Source: Zygnema cylindricum | Lineage: Eukaryota > Streptophyta > Zygnematophyceae > Zygnematales > Zygnemataceae | Direction: 5' to 3' | Length of the DNA stretch: 64,000 nt | NCBI GenBank assembly: GCA_037447655.1 | Contig: JBBHKE010002352.1 | Coordinates: 177,569 to 241,568, forward strand | In this document: piece after piece, positions 33,901-43,755 of the stretch | Numbering within the stretch: the stretch's first letter is position 1 | Layout of the letters: the number at the start of each line of letters is the position of its first letter | The notes under the pieces: generated by a model | What the model saw: the letters and a program-made list of their open reading frames with translations, nothing else | The model's database searches: none | What the model was told of the DNA's origin: nothing | Translations under genes and position numbers: made by a program

Positions 33901-35279
33901 TGGCGGTTGCTGGAGCCTTCCACACACAGTTTATGGCTCCAGCGGTGGAAAAACTGCAAGAGGCCCTTGCCAATACTGAGATTCAGACTCCTCGAATTCC
34001 AGTTATTTCAAATGTAGATGCAAGGCCACATTCTGATCCAGCAACCATAAAGAAGATTCTTGCACAACAGGTATGCATTATGAGTAGGGGAGCCTGACAG
34101 AGAGGGACTTAACTGTTGAAGTATACAGCTTTCTGTTGTGGTAGTAGGATCTCTCAACAGGTATGAAGTATGAGTACAGGAGCCTGACAGATGGACTTCA
34201 CTGTTAAAAAATACAGCTTTCCGTTGTGATAGTTGTCCTAGGAGTTCTTCAGTACGGAGATGTGAGCAGGTAGTGGATTGGTTTTCTATTATTCTTTTCT
34301 GTATCGGTAACTGTTGGACTTGATTTATACTGAGTGACTGGGCTTTAAAAGAGTTGTAATGCAAAGATTTCAAAGCGTTTTTGCCTCCTTTGGGATTAAA
34401 CGTCTAAATATTTTTCCTTCTTTTATTCCCCTTAATTGTTGAATATGTGCAGGTGACTTCTCCTGTGCAATGGGAAACAACCCTTAAAACACTTTTAGAA
34501 AGGGGTTTGCAAAATTCTTACGAGCTCGGGCCTGGAAAGGTATTGCCACATACCTGAAACCAAATTCCTGATTTCCTTCAAAAAACTATGAACAAGCCTA
34601 ATTCACAAATAGCATGGACCACACTGGTGGTGGTGACCATCATGTCGCACGTCGTGCATTTTAAGTAGTCTGAAACTCATTTTTGCCGAAGTTTTAGGTG
34701 CTGGAGTCTTTGTTGTGTTGCATAAAACAAAAATCCTCTAGTAAGTCACAAAGGGCTGTTTCTTCTGTTATTCGTAGTTGCAGGCACTTATGAACAATGC
34801 ACTTTTTCATGTGTTTTTGGTTATAAGCCGATTTTAATGTTTTAAATCAAGAATGATGCATAACCCTTTTTTTAGACACATCACCTTTGACTTGCATAAG
34901 GGTATATATTGTTTGATAACATCGGGGTCAGTTTCATTAGTAAACACATTGAGGTTGAGCTTTATGTGTAAATGTTCTAATATGGTCAATAATTGGTCTA
35001 TTTGTATGTTTCCAAGCACAAAAAGTCTAACAGTAAGGGCAATCTGAAAATCTGATTAGCTAGCCGGAAACGGTGATAATCTTTACACGCCTTTTTAAGA
35101 GTCGTTCACTTTCCGATCGATGACCCAAAAGAAAAGAATAATACCGTAAAAATTGTGACTCGCCATCTTGTTTCTCAATCGGTTTTTTTATTTTGTTTCG
35201 TTGTTTTTTGTAGGTTATTGCCGGTATTATGAAAAGGATTGACAGAGCTGCCCCAGCTGTAACAAACATCAGTGTTTAG
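27936..35279 (+). CDS. MCAT: Plastid malonyl-CoA:acyl carrier protein transacylase (FabD type)
   Basis: Eleven exons, all with GT-AG junctions: 27936-28135, 28477-28633, 30049-30134, 30819-30885, 31456-31598, 32027-32075, 33049-33186, 33429-33509, 33894-34070, 34453-34539, 35214-35279 (TAG). They join to 416 residues. The first 80 or so are Ser/Arg/Ala-rich, like a plastid transit peptide. The FabD core follows: FLFPGQGAQ (residues 114-122), the nucleophile in GLSLGEY (Ser204), KLRGEAMQ, NYAVSGG, the catalytic His in GAFHTQFM (His317) and GPGKVIAGIMKRI near the end. The enzyme moves malonyl from CoA to ACP, feeding type II fatty-acid synthesis in the stroma. The length fits plant MCAT proteins. 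Introns 2, 8 and 9 carry tandem duplications that touch splice sites. Confidence 0.95.
28615..28860 (+). repeat. Tandem copies of the exon 2/intron 2 junction of MCAT
   Basis: The real donor CAG|GTATAAT (28633/28634) lies in TTCCTATTTCCTGGCCAG. Copies TATTTCTTGGACAG|GTATAAT (GT at 28674), TATTTCTTGGTCTGGCATTA (28711), TTCTTGGACAG|GTGTAAT (28771), TTCTTGACAG|GTCTAC (28804) and TTCTTGGACAG|GCATTAT (28854) follow at 32-50 bp spacing. Three keep AG|GT and one has a GC donor form. Confidence 0.85.
29823..30048 (+). repeat. 106-bp tandem repeat ending at the MCAT intron 2 acceptor
   Basis: GATGGTGG starts at 29823, 29929 and 30034 (periods 106 and 105). The authentic acceptor GGTGGAATACAG|GGGGCC is 15 nt into the third unit. 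The second unit has a decoy GGTGGGATGCAG|GG ending at 29943. Confidence 0.8.
32700..33030 (+). repeat. Short degenerate repeats before MCAT exon 7
   Basis: Variants of TCTTATTGTAAGTATGTG recur about every 16-35 bp through intron 6. GTAAGTATG looks like a 5' splice site, so this array also multiplies potential donors. No coding role. Confidence 0.55.
33700..33893 (+). repeat. 108-bp tandem repeat ending at the MCAT intron 8 acceptor
   Basis: CCTTGTTAGTAAAGTC occurs at 33728 and 33836. The second copy runs to GTGAATCTCTGCAG|GTT, the real acceptor (exon starts 33894). The first copy has GTGAATTTCTCCATG, without AG. Confidence 0.75.
34062..34245 (+). repeat. 90-bp tandem repeat starting at the MCAT intron 9 donor
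   Basis: CAACAG|GTATGCATTATGAG (GT at 34071) is repeated as CAACAG|GTATGAAGTATGAG (GT at 34161), followed in both by GGAGCCTGACAG and ATACAGCTTTC. The second copy is a complete decoy donor with the last exon bases included. Confidence 0.8.
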
Positions 35280-36496
35280 TCTATCAAAATATGAAATACA
35301 TTTGATGGTAGAGTCTAGATTTGTCTTAGTACTCTAATGGAATGTAGTTGATTAGAGTTTAAAAAAAAGTCGTGGTTCACTTCTCGCGCAAAGAAGAGGA
35401 AAAGATTCCAAACTTGAAGGTTGGAGGTGAAACACGAAGGCCAAAAATTTTGAGGCTAAGATTTCGGTGACGATCTCGTTAGTCTTGTACTTCCGATCCC
35501 TTATAGCTTTGCAAATGATTTGATTGGAGGTTAGTGATAAGGATGCAGTGTAGTTTGTCTGTTTTGGTTATATTTGCCGAGCAGCCATTGGTGGATATGT
35601 AACGTGTAGCTACAGGTATTTTGCACATAGATGGGGGCTATTATTGTACAAGATGAGGAGGCATGTGTAGTGGAATGTAGATGAGAAGGATCAAAATTTA
35701 ACGCTTGAATTCAATGTTTGATACTCATGGAACGAAATATGCAAACAAGGGAATTGTTACCTGATTTTACAATGCCTGAGAATATACTGTTAGTATGCTA
35801 TATTTTATGGGCATTTTAGTGTGTTGGCTTCAAACGTATTTGATGGGTGACATGTTCAGCAAAACTATCATTTCTGGAAATGGTGATTGAATGTATGCTG
35901 TTCATCATTATTTCCTGTCCCTCAAACAAGAATAGGACAAAGTTCAAATTACTGTTTGTAATTATATATCCATATTCTGGAGGCCTGTCAGATGTTTTAG
36001 GACTCTCTTGAAAAGAATTTTAGTAGCATTGTCAGTCGGACAATGCTGAATCTTTAGTGTCACCTTCTACGTTTTCTAAATACCTTCACTGCAAATACCA
36101 TAGCTTAAAACCCGACTATCATTATTGTTCCTTTGGAAAATGAAATGTACTACCAACAAATTGGAATTTCAACCCACGCCCAGAGCTCAAGTGAATGAGA
36201 GAAATAGGCAATCGCGGCCTTCTCAAATTGCTTTACGCATGATTATTGGAAGTAGGAAATTTTTGGGCACAATTTGGTCGAAAAGTTAATGAGTCTCAGC
36301 ACAGTTCAAATGTACAATGGCACGTCGATTTTAGCATGAAGGATTTATGAACACTAACTTTAAATTAGAATATAGAATATTAATTTAGTTTAAGGAGATG
36401 TGGCAGATTGTAGTTTACTCCCTCAAACAGTGTTGTTAACATTATTTAATGATTTTCGGCCAGAAAAAGCCGCGACGGAGTTATTGTTCTTAACTC
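35280..36496. other. MCAT 3' flank, no gene seen
   Basis: Downstream of the MCAT stop. AT-rich with short frames only; it must contain the 3' UTR and poly(A) site but I cannot place them. Confidence 0.4.
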
Positions 36497-36577
36497 TTAG
36501 GGTATGTCGCCATGTACTTGTAACTTCGCGAAATTACTTCGTATTCTAGCGCAGATTCTCCATACACGGATTTCTAA

Positions 36578-37277
36578 GGGCGTGTCCCCATGTAACCGAT
36601 ATTTTGAAACGTTATTTTGGAATTTAGCGCTGATTTTACGGTGTACTTTTCAAAGTGTTCCTATGTCAATCGTTACTTGGGCATTCATTATTTTGAATAT
36701 GTGGCAGTTGTACACGTCGCCAATACTTGCGACACCTGTAGACGCCAACCAGCTGCTGACATTTGTAGACGCCAACGATCTCGAAACAAACTGCGGACAT
36801 TTGTACGCCGCAAAGAGCTCCTGACATACTGGGACAATTGTCGACGACAACTGTCATTTGTTGACGCCCACACGTGAACGACATAAGCAATCGCCTGCGT
36901 CTACAAAATGACATTTGTAGACGCTCACAAGTGGACAACATAAGCAAACGGACAAACAATTTTTTTTTCGTGTATTCTCCCAACTGCAAATGAAAACTTT
37001 TGACGCGTGCAACCCAGGCTTTTTATTTGTCAATAGGGTAGTATTTTGATTAAAAGCAGGTCGCGATTTGATTCCAGTGCAAGTGTGAAGATGAGCTGGT
37101 AGTGGGTCGCGATGATAATACTGCCAAATCGCCGTACCTTTCAAGTTCCAAGATGACGCAAAATGTATTTGAGTTTTTGCCCATTTTTCGTACGGCGTAA
37201 TATTTTCAAGTAGGAAGTCCCATTTTCTGTGTAAACGACGGAAAAAAACCCTTACTTGAACACATGGGGACACGCCC
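36578..37277. mobile_element. Harbinger-like element (700 bp), TSD TAA
   Basis: Perfect 18-bp ends GGGCGTGTCCCCATGT(+AA/GT) flanked by TAA at 36575-36577 and 37278-37280. The interior carries repeated TTGTAGACG/CGTCTAC palindromic motifs (36735-36925). No transposase. Nested in the left end of the 36500-42220 element. Confidence 0.88.
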
Positions 37278-37992
37278 TAAGTGTCCCTATGTGTCGCAAC
37301 GAACTTGTTACTTAAGGGTGTGACGATTGTATACGTCGACAATGTCCGTGACAGCTGTCAACGTCTACAATCTGGGATGACGCACGTTATTTTTTGTAAA
37401 TGCCGTTTCATGGTTGCGCTTTGCCTTTGAGGCTTTGACCCATAGTTCAAAAGTAGGCGTTTCTATTGTAGGCCTTTTGTAGGCGCCTTTATCGTAAGTT
37501 GTGTTATGGGCTTTTCATGTGATCTTCTTAAATCGCTACTTTGATCAGCGACCGTCTGATCGTCCAAATCTGACGATAGTCCTATCGTACGTTGTGTTAT
37601 GGGCTTTTTCATGTGATCTTCTTAGGTCGCTACCCTGATCGGCGACCGTCCGATCGTCCAAATCTGACGGTATAAATAAAAAACATCTCAAAACTCACAG
37701 AGAAATAATTTTTTGTCCGAATGTTTTTCAAATTCTAGACATGACGCTTAATTCTCTATCGATCGATGTGCAACTCAACCCTATTACTATTTTTTTTCAT
37801 TTTGCGACCAATACAATATGGGTCTTAAGGTCATATTGTATGTTTTGCGTACAATAGGCATATTGTATAGGCCTACTTTCACCTACTTTTGAACTATGCT
37901 TTGACCCTCCTCCGGTCGACGTGAAATGGCATCGAATCTTGAGACCCTTGCAAAAAAATCCGTACAGGACGCAAATGGACAAAACATAGTGT

Positions 37993-39100
37993 CATAGACG
38001 TCCTATTCGTACGGATTTGGACTTTTTTACGAAAACTGCGTAGTATTCGCTTGTTTCTTAAAATTCGTAAATTTCTTACGTCTCACACTGTACGGAAATT
38101 TGTACGGACATAAAAAAAACGTTGCTTCATTTGGCGTATTTTTTATCTGTCCTCCACTCCGTCTTCAGAAAGAAGCCGCCGTTGGAGACGCCGTAAATGC
38201 CGGCGCTCGCCGCTACACCGTGAATCGCTAATTGCGTAATGCAATAGATAGCGTAATGAAACAATTAGCGATATTTACGCTAATTGGGAATTTCAGTTTT
38301 TTCCAAAAAAACTTTTATTCTAATTTATCATTAACTTTAATCTGTAAACTGCTTTTTGGCGCATAATATACCCACACTAAAATATGTGCATGTACGAAAT
38401 TGTTCAAATCGTACGCCGTCGCATTTTTTTGACATCCGCGTATGCCGGAAAATATTTACGCAATTACATGTTAGCGCGACTACGGGACATCGTGAATATT
38501 TTTTATGTACTTTTCTACTTGAAAAAGTACAAAATAGTACGGCGTTGACAGTTCGTAAACCACCCTATTTAAAATGGCACCATATTAGAGTTATGAACCC
38601 TATTTAATAGGGTACCTCAAATAACGTTTAGAAACATTTAGAATCATTAATTATATTTGAGAATTTGCCGGAAAAAACAGGGTACCTCAATTAGACTCAT
38701 GAACGTAATAGCGAGTCACGGTGTAGTTCGTTGCACTTTTCGGTTTTGCTTCATTTGAGCGCGAGTATTTTTATCTGAGCGGCGAGCCGCGGAATTTATG
38801 GCGTCTCCAACGGCGGCTTCCTTGAGCCGTTTTGCTTCATTTGCGCGCGCTTATTTTTTAACTGTCCAGACACTCCGTCTTTAGAAGGATGCCGCCGTTG
38901 GAGACGCCGTACGCTCGCCGCTAGTTCGTTGCACTTATCAGTTTTTTAGGGTATTGAATATTTAAATTTTTGAAATTTGAAAGTTAAAAAAAAATACGAA
39001 TTTTACGACGAATTTTATGAAGTTTGAAATTGTTTTATGCGCACTCTACGTAGTATTCGTTGGTTTACTCCGTGCGTTTTATGCGCATAGGACATCTATG
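37993..39100. mobile_element. Non-autonomous hAT element (1108 bp), holding a MITE
   Basis: Ends CATAGACGTCC and GGACATCTATG; flanking 8-mers CATAGTGT (37985-37992) and CATAGCGT (39101-39108) differ at one base. Both ends share long similarity with the coding hAT at 39319-42090: CGTACGGATTTGGACTTTTT on the left and TTATGCGCA..CCGTGCG on the right. Internal segments with GCCGCCGTTGGAGACGCC occur three times. The MITE at 38216-38723 is inserted inside. Confidence 0.85.
38216..38723. mobile_element. TA-flanked MITE (508 bp), family F, copy 2
   Basis: Ends CACCGTGAATCGC and GCGAGTCACGGTG, TA on both sides (38214-38215, 38724-38725). The surrounding GCTCGCCGC-TA-GTTCGTTGC occurs uninterrupted at about 38912-38934, giving the empty site and proving the insertion and its TA duplication. 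Confidence 0.9.
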
Positions 39101-39529
39101 CATAGCGTACTTTCCTTGTCGCTTGAAATCTTTTGAAAACTTTGAAAAAAATCGACACGTGCAAATGTGTGTTTCTAAGTTGTTTAGTAGTGATATTTTA
39201 ATTTAAAACACATCGCCGATGTGTTTAAAATAAAGTTTGAAGACGAGGTTTCTTGACTTGGTCATTGGTCGAAAGACACAAAACGACACATGTAGTACAT
39301 CCTAAAGTTCGATGATTGCATAGAAGTCCAATTCGTACGGATTTGGACTTTTTGTCGAAAACTACGTAGTATTCGCTACTTTCGTAAATTTCGTAAAATT
39401 CGTACGTCTCAAATTGTACGGACATTCAAAAAAAAAATGTTGCTTCATTTTCGCGCGCGAATTTTCCTCCACTCCTTCATAAAGAAGCCGCCATTGGAGA
39501 CGCCATAAATTCCTCCATTTAATCTGTCA

Positions 39530-41512
39530 TTGAAGCCACCCTTCAAGGTTCCAAGAACTTTGCCAGAAGCATCCATGCCTAGGCCACGAGGAATCGAGTG
39601 GGAGCATGTCAAGGCTCCAGACGGAGAGCTGCTTGGGAATAACAGAATATGTATCTGTCTATACTGCAATTTCGAATACAATGGTCAAGCAACTAGAATT
39701 AGAAACCACCTGCTTGGAAATGTGCAAAATGGCGGCATTAGAGCTTGCATTGTATGTCCCGATGAGGTGAAGGCGGAGTTAAACACATCTGAAACCACAA
39801 AATCTTCTCATGGCTCTCAGAAACGTGTCATATCCGATTTGGATAAACTCACTAAATGTCTTCGATCAAGCCAAAGTAGCAAGGTACAAGGTGTTTAGTC
39901 GAAAATAAAAAATATATTTAATATGCATAACAAGAAGGAGGTGGATGCAGCATGGGCAAAGGCTTTATTTGCCAATGGCTTGCCTTTTCGACTATTAGAA
40001 GACCAATATTTTAAGGCAGCAGTGAAGAAGACCGTGGAGATACGGCCGTCTTACAAGTTACCTCGCCGAAATACCATGAGAAATCGACTTCTGTCTGAGA
40101 CGAAAGCAACGGTCACTAACAATGTGGCAAGCTACCTAGAGACCATGAAAATTACCGGTGCCTCCATCACATCAGACGGTTGGACAGCCGTTGATGACAC
40201 GCCTCTTTTGAACATTCTCGCTGTCACCACCAAAAAAGATATGTTTCTCATGGCTGAAGACACTAGAGGGCAAACGAAGGATGCCGAATACGTTTGTCAG
40301 GTGTTAGAGAAAGGAGTTATTGCGGTAGGGGTGGAGCATGTGATGGAAGTTGTGACAAATTCTGCTCTTGTGAACAAGGTTGCCGCCTCGTTGCTCATGG
40401 GAAAGTATCATTCCATCACGTGGACGCCATGTTCTGCCCACGTATTAAACCTAATGTTAGAGGATTGGGGTAAGTTGTCATTTATTTCAACACCTTTCCG
40501 AGAAGCAAAGGAGGTGTTGAAATTTATTACGAATCATCATATGAGTGCGGCTTTGTTCCACAAAATTTCTGAACTTAGGCTTTTGAAACCTGAAGAAACC
40601 AGGTTTGCAACAAATTTTATCATGCTATAGAGGTTTTTACAGGTGAAGGATAGCTTAGAGACCTTGATGTTTCACGATGCATACAAGCAGTGGTTAAGCA
40701 AGTCTACATACAAGTCAGAGGGTGTTAAGATTAAAGGCCTCATCTTGAACCCGGAGTTTTGGACGAGAGTGACTGAGGCTGTGACAGTTTCAGAACTTGT
40801 GGTGCGGATGATGAGGGAGTGCGACAAAGGGAGCCCAAATATGGGGAAGGTTTATCATGGTTTTTACAGTATTGGTGAGTTCTTCGTGAAGTTATCCAAC
40901 AATAGAGGAGCGCGAAATTATGAAGGCCTGCAGATTTTGGAGGAGCTGAAGGTGTCTTTTATCGCCACATGGGAGATGGCACACAACCCCATATATGTTG
41001 TCGGCCTTGTACTCGATCCTGGGTACCAAAGTGATGTCTATGGTCAACTTTCAAATGTGAAAGTAATGGAAGGTTTTCAAATAATGCTTGATAAGATGTT
41101 ACCAAATGTGGAGGACCAGGCTGCTGCCTAGAATGAGTTGTCTAAGTATAAAGGTTGTGAGGGCATATTTGGGAGGGAGGTGACAAAGACGAAGCAGATG
41201 CCAGGCTGGAAGTGGTGGCAGTTTGTCACCCCTATCTTACAAAAAGTAGCAATTAGGATCCTTGCCCAGTGCACAGTTGCCAGTTCATGTGAAAGGAATT
41301 GGTCAACCTACGACCATATTCACTCTAAGAAAAGGAACAGATTGACAGCTCAAAGAGCTAATGATTTGGTTTGGGTCTTTAGCAATCTCGGATTATTACA
41401 AACCACCAGGGATGTTAGTTATGAAGTGGAAATGGTAGCATGGGAGGAAGAGGAAGGGGAGGTAGGAGAAGAAGAGTTTGATGAAGACATGTTTGACATA
41501 GATTTGGAGTAA
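39530..41512 (+). pseudogene. hAT transposase, broken by three in-frame TAG codons
   Basis: One continuous frame encodes an N-terminal BED-type zinc finger (WEHVK..CLYCNFEYNGQATRIRNHLLG), a DUF659-like region (NMHNKKEVDAAWAKALFANGLPF, ASITSDGWTAV, SITWTPCSAHVLNLMLEDWGK) and a C-terminal hAT dimerisation domain (KWWQFVTPILQKVAIRILAQ, SSCERNWSTYDHIHSKKRNRL). An acidic tail follows. TAG codons at 39896, 40628 and 41129 interrupt it with no frameshift, so the mutations are few and recent. Without readthrough the protein cannot be made. A first in-frame ATG at 39530 is the likeliest start. Confidence 0.88.
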
Positions 41513-41711
41513 AGAGGGATAGGGGTGATATATACATATTCACGGCCTGCAATGAGTTGACATATTTTTAATATGAAAATTAGACTATATCCACCAGATT
41601 AATATAAAGTTTGTTTTTTTTTTTTTTTTTTTTAATGTGAACTTTGTCTTTTTTGATTGTGGACATGTTTTTTTTTATTCTGGACATTTTTTAACAAGGA
41701 CATGTTGTACC

Positions 41712-41935
41712 AACGACGAGGCAGTCTGGTCGCTGGTTTAGCAACCAAGCAGTTTGGTCGCTGCAAGCAGTCAGACTGCCTAATTGCTATGCCTGGTTGC
41801 TAAACCAGGCAGTCTGGTCGTTGGTTCAGGGACGAGGCAGTCTGGTCGCTAGTTCAGCGACGAGGCATTCTGGTCGCTGGTACAGTGATGCTCGCTGGTT
41901 CAGCGACGAGGCTTCCTCGCCGCTAGTTCGTCGCA
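41712..41935 (+). repeat. 28-bp subterminal repeats of the hAT element
   Basis: About seven variants of CGACGAGGCAGTCTGGTCGC followed by TGGTTCAG, one inverted (GCAGTCAGACTGCC, 41768-41781). Clustered subterminal repeats are the usual binding sites for hAT transposases. Confidence 0.7.
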
Positions 41936-42223
41936 CTTTCAGTTTTTTATGGTATTGAATAATTTCAAAAAATTGAAATTTGAACGTCAAAATAAAGTAC
42001 GAATTTTAAAAATTCCGAAATTGTTTGATGCGCACTTTACGTAGTAATCGTTATTTAATCCGTGCGTGTTATGCGCATGGGACTTCTATGGATGATTGTG
42101 CAAAATATACTTCTGTTTTTTTCGATTTCTTAGTACGGATGTAACTCAAGCGGTACGGCGCTAAGTTTTAGAGGAAAACGACAGAAAAGAATCAGTACTT
42201 TGGCACATGGAGACATACCCTTA

Positions 42224-43186
42224 GGATACTTTCGCATGTAGCCGAAACTTAGTCTTGTTACTTTGTTTTTTAGCGAAGATTCTCCGTACAAGTTTTAGAG
42301 CATTTGTATGTAACGAAATGAAATCGTAACTTTAGATTGTGACGGATGTAGACGTGGGTGTAATTTGTGACGATTGTAGACGCGTACAAAACTCGCGGCA
42401 ATTGATGACGTTTACAAAATAGATACGGTTGTAGACGTCTACCTACTTGTGACATTGTAGATGTTTATGGTTTGTGCCATTTTGACGTCACGCGTACTTA
42501 TGATTGCGTCGACGTCACAAATTCCAAAACATTCCGCCATGGTTTCCCGATTTTGTTTTTTTTCGTCCGTTCTCACTCTACTTACCAACAAAATAAGCTA
42601 AAAGACAGCCAAAAGAAATATTTTTTATAGATCTTTCATTTGATACCTTTTTTGCCTTTTTTCATTGCAAGAATTGTGAGATAGGCGCGTTAGTGGGAGA
42701 GGGGGAGAGAGAGGCGCTTTCACGGACTTCGCTTTTGCGAAATGGCGTCCGTTGGTCGAAACCCCCTCCACGGCCCCTGTACGGAAAAAAGCGCACTGAA
42801 AAAAGTCACGCACAGGCTGAAAACGTGCGGTGGGTTTTTTTTTTTTGGTACTCCGCTCTCAAAAATTGTAAAAAGCTTCCGGCACGTGCGACAGCATCTG
42901 CCTATTCGTTTACCTCATGGAACTTTATTTAAAATCACCTCGCGAGGTGAATTTATATAAAGATTGAAGATGAGCTAGAAGGCGCGAAATTGGGTCGAAT
43001 GTGCTAGACGACAAACTGCTTCGTGCTAGACGACAAATTGCAGTACATTTAAAGCTGTTAGGTAACGTAACTTGTACGGTGTCAATTTCATTTTTTTGGT
43101 ACGGCTGCGGATTTTCTCGGTTTTTTCTAAGTTATGGAGGAAAACGACAGAAAATAACTGTAACTTTAGCACATGCGAAAGTACCC
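42224..43186. mobile_element. Harbinger-like element (963 bp), TSD TTA shared with its left neighbour
   Basis: Ends GGATACTTTCGCATGT and ACATGCGAAAGTACCC with TTA at 42221-42223 and 43187-43189. Interior 42340-42470 has repeated TTGTAGACG palindromic units. The right end shares GGAAAACGACAGAAAA with the right end of the 36500-42220 element. Non-coding. Confidence 0.85.
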
Positions 43187-43189
43187 TTA

Positions 43190-43755
43190 GTTACGTTGGG
43201 AAGTGTAGCAAGCCCTTCTATTGGGCTTCTTGGGTGGAGTCTACCAGTTATGCCATAACTTATTCTGACGCTTGGGACAGGTACGGTAACGACAAAATCA
43301 AAAAGCGCGTTAATTATGTGGACATTACGACTCCTGCTGCTAAAACTAAATAATAGTGTGACTAAGACGAGCTTAGACTTTTAGAAGATTCGTTTTTCCT
43401 GAACTTATCACGACAGGATAGGGGCGCCGTACTGCACTTTTTAGTTGCGTGTAACGTTAACTGTAAACATAAAGAGGAAATCTTCGTTTTTGGATCCAAA
43501 ATTTTCAACTGAAGCTTCTGAACAGTTTCCAGTGTTTTGCTTGCAAAAGCTCTTCTCACATCACCATAAATGTCAATTTTCACACTTTTTTGTATCTTCT
43601 TCTCTCTGAGGGAAGCAGCGTGATGTCTGTGACAAAAGTTCATTTTCACATTCCTTTTCTCATTAGAAGAGAATTCTTAAATTTAATCCTATCTGGCAAC
43701 CAGCTTCTTGTTGTGCTTATTTATTCCTAACAGTTGCTGTAAAACTGACAAGAAC
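43190..43755. other. Rhomboid gene 5' flank
   Basis: Between the transposon end and the ATG. A 95-residue minus-strand frame (43362-43649) has no recognisable motif or neighbouring exon, so I do not call it. ACACGTGGCAGC and GCCACGTAAG occur just inside exon 1. Confidence 0.35.

Larger units (their letters stand above)
39319..42090 (+). mobile_element. hAT transposon (2772 bp), exact TIRs and 8-bp TSD
   Basis: Ends CATAGAAGTCC (39319) and GGACTTCTATG (to 42090) are perfect inverted repeats. GATGATTG lies directly outside both ends (39311-39318, 42091-42098). It contains a BED/hAT transposase reading frame and 28-bp subterminal repeats. The perfect duplication implies recent insertion, although the transposase frame is broken. 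Confidence 0.95.
36500..42220. mobile_element. Harbinger-like element split by later insertions (5.7 kb span)
   Basis: Left end GGGTATGTCGCCATGT (36500) and right end ACATGGAGACATACCC (to 42220) differ at one base when inverted, and both are flanked by TTA (36497-36499, 42221-42223). Removing the nested elements at 36578-37277, 37993-39100 and 39319-42090 leaves about 1.1 kb, near the size of the intact relative at 42224-43186. TTAGCG and GATTCTCC motifs follow the left end in both. Confidence 0.7.

Noticed and set aside
39530-41512. TAG reassigned to glutamine
   Set aside because: TAG is the natural stop of MCAT (35277-35279) and TOC159 (56973-56975); CHG deamination explains the transposon stops better.
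41712-41935. CRISPR-like regular repeats
   Set aside because: Units are degenerate, have no distinct spacers, and lie inside a hAT transposon subterminal region of a eukaryotic genome.
43362-43649. 95-residue minus-strand frame before the rhomboid gene
   Set aside because: Protein-like composition but no known domain, no adjacent exon, and it lies in the rhomboid 5' flank.
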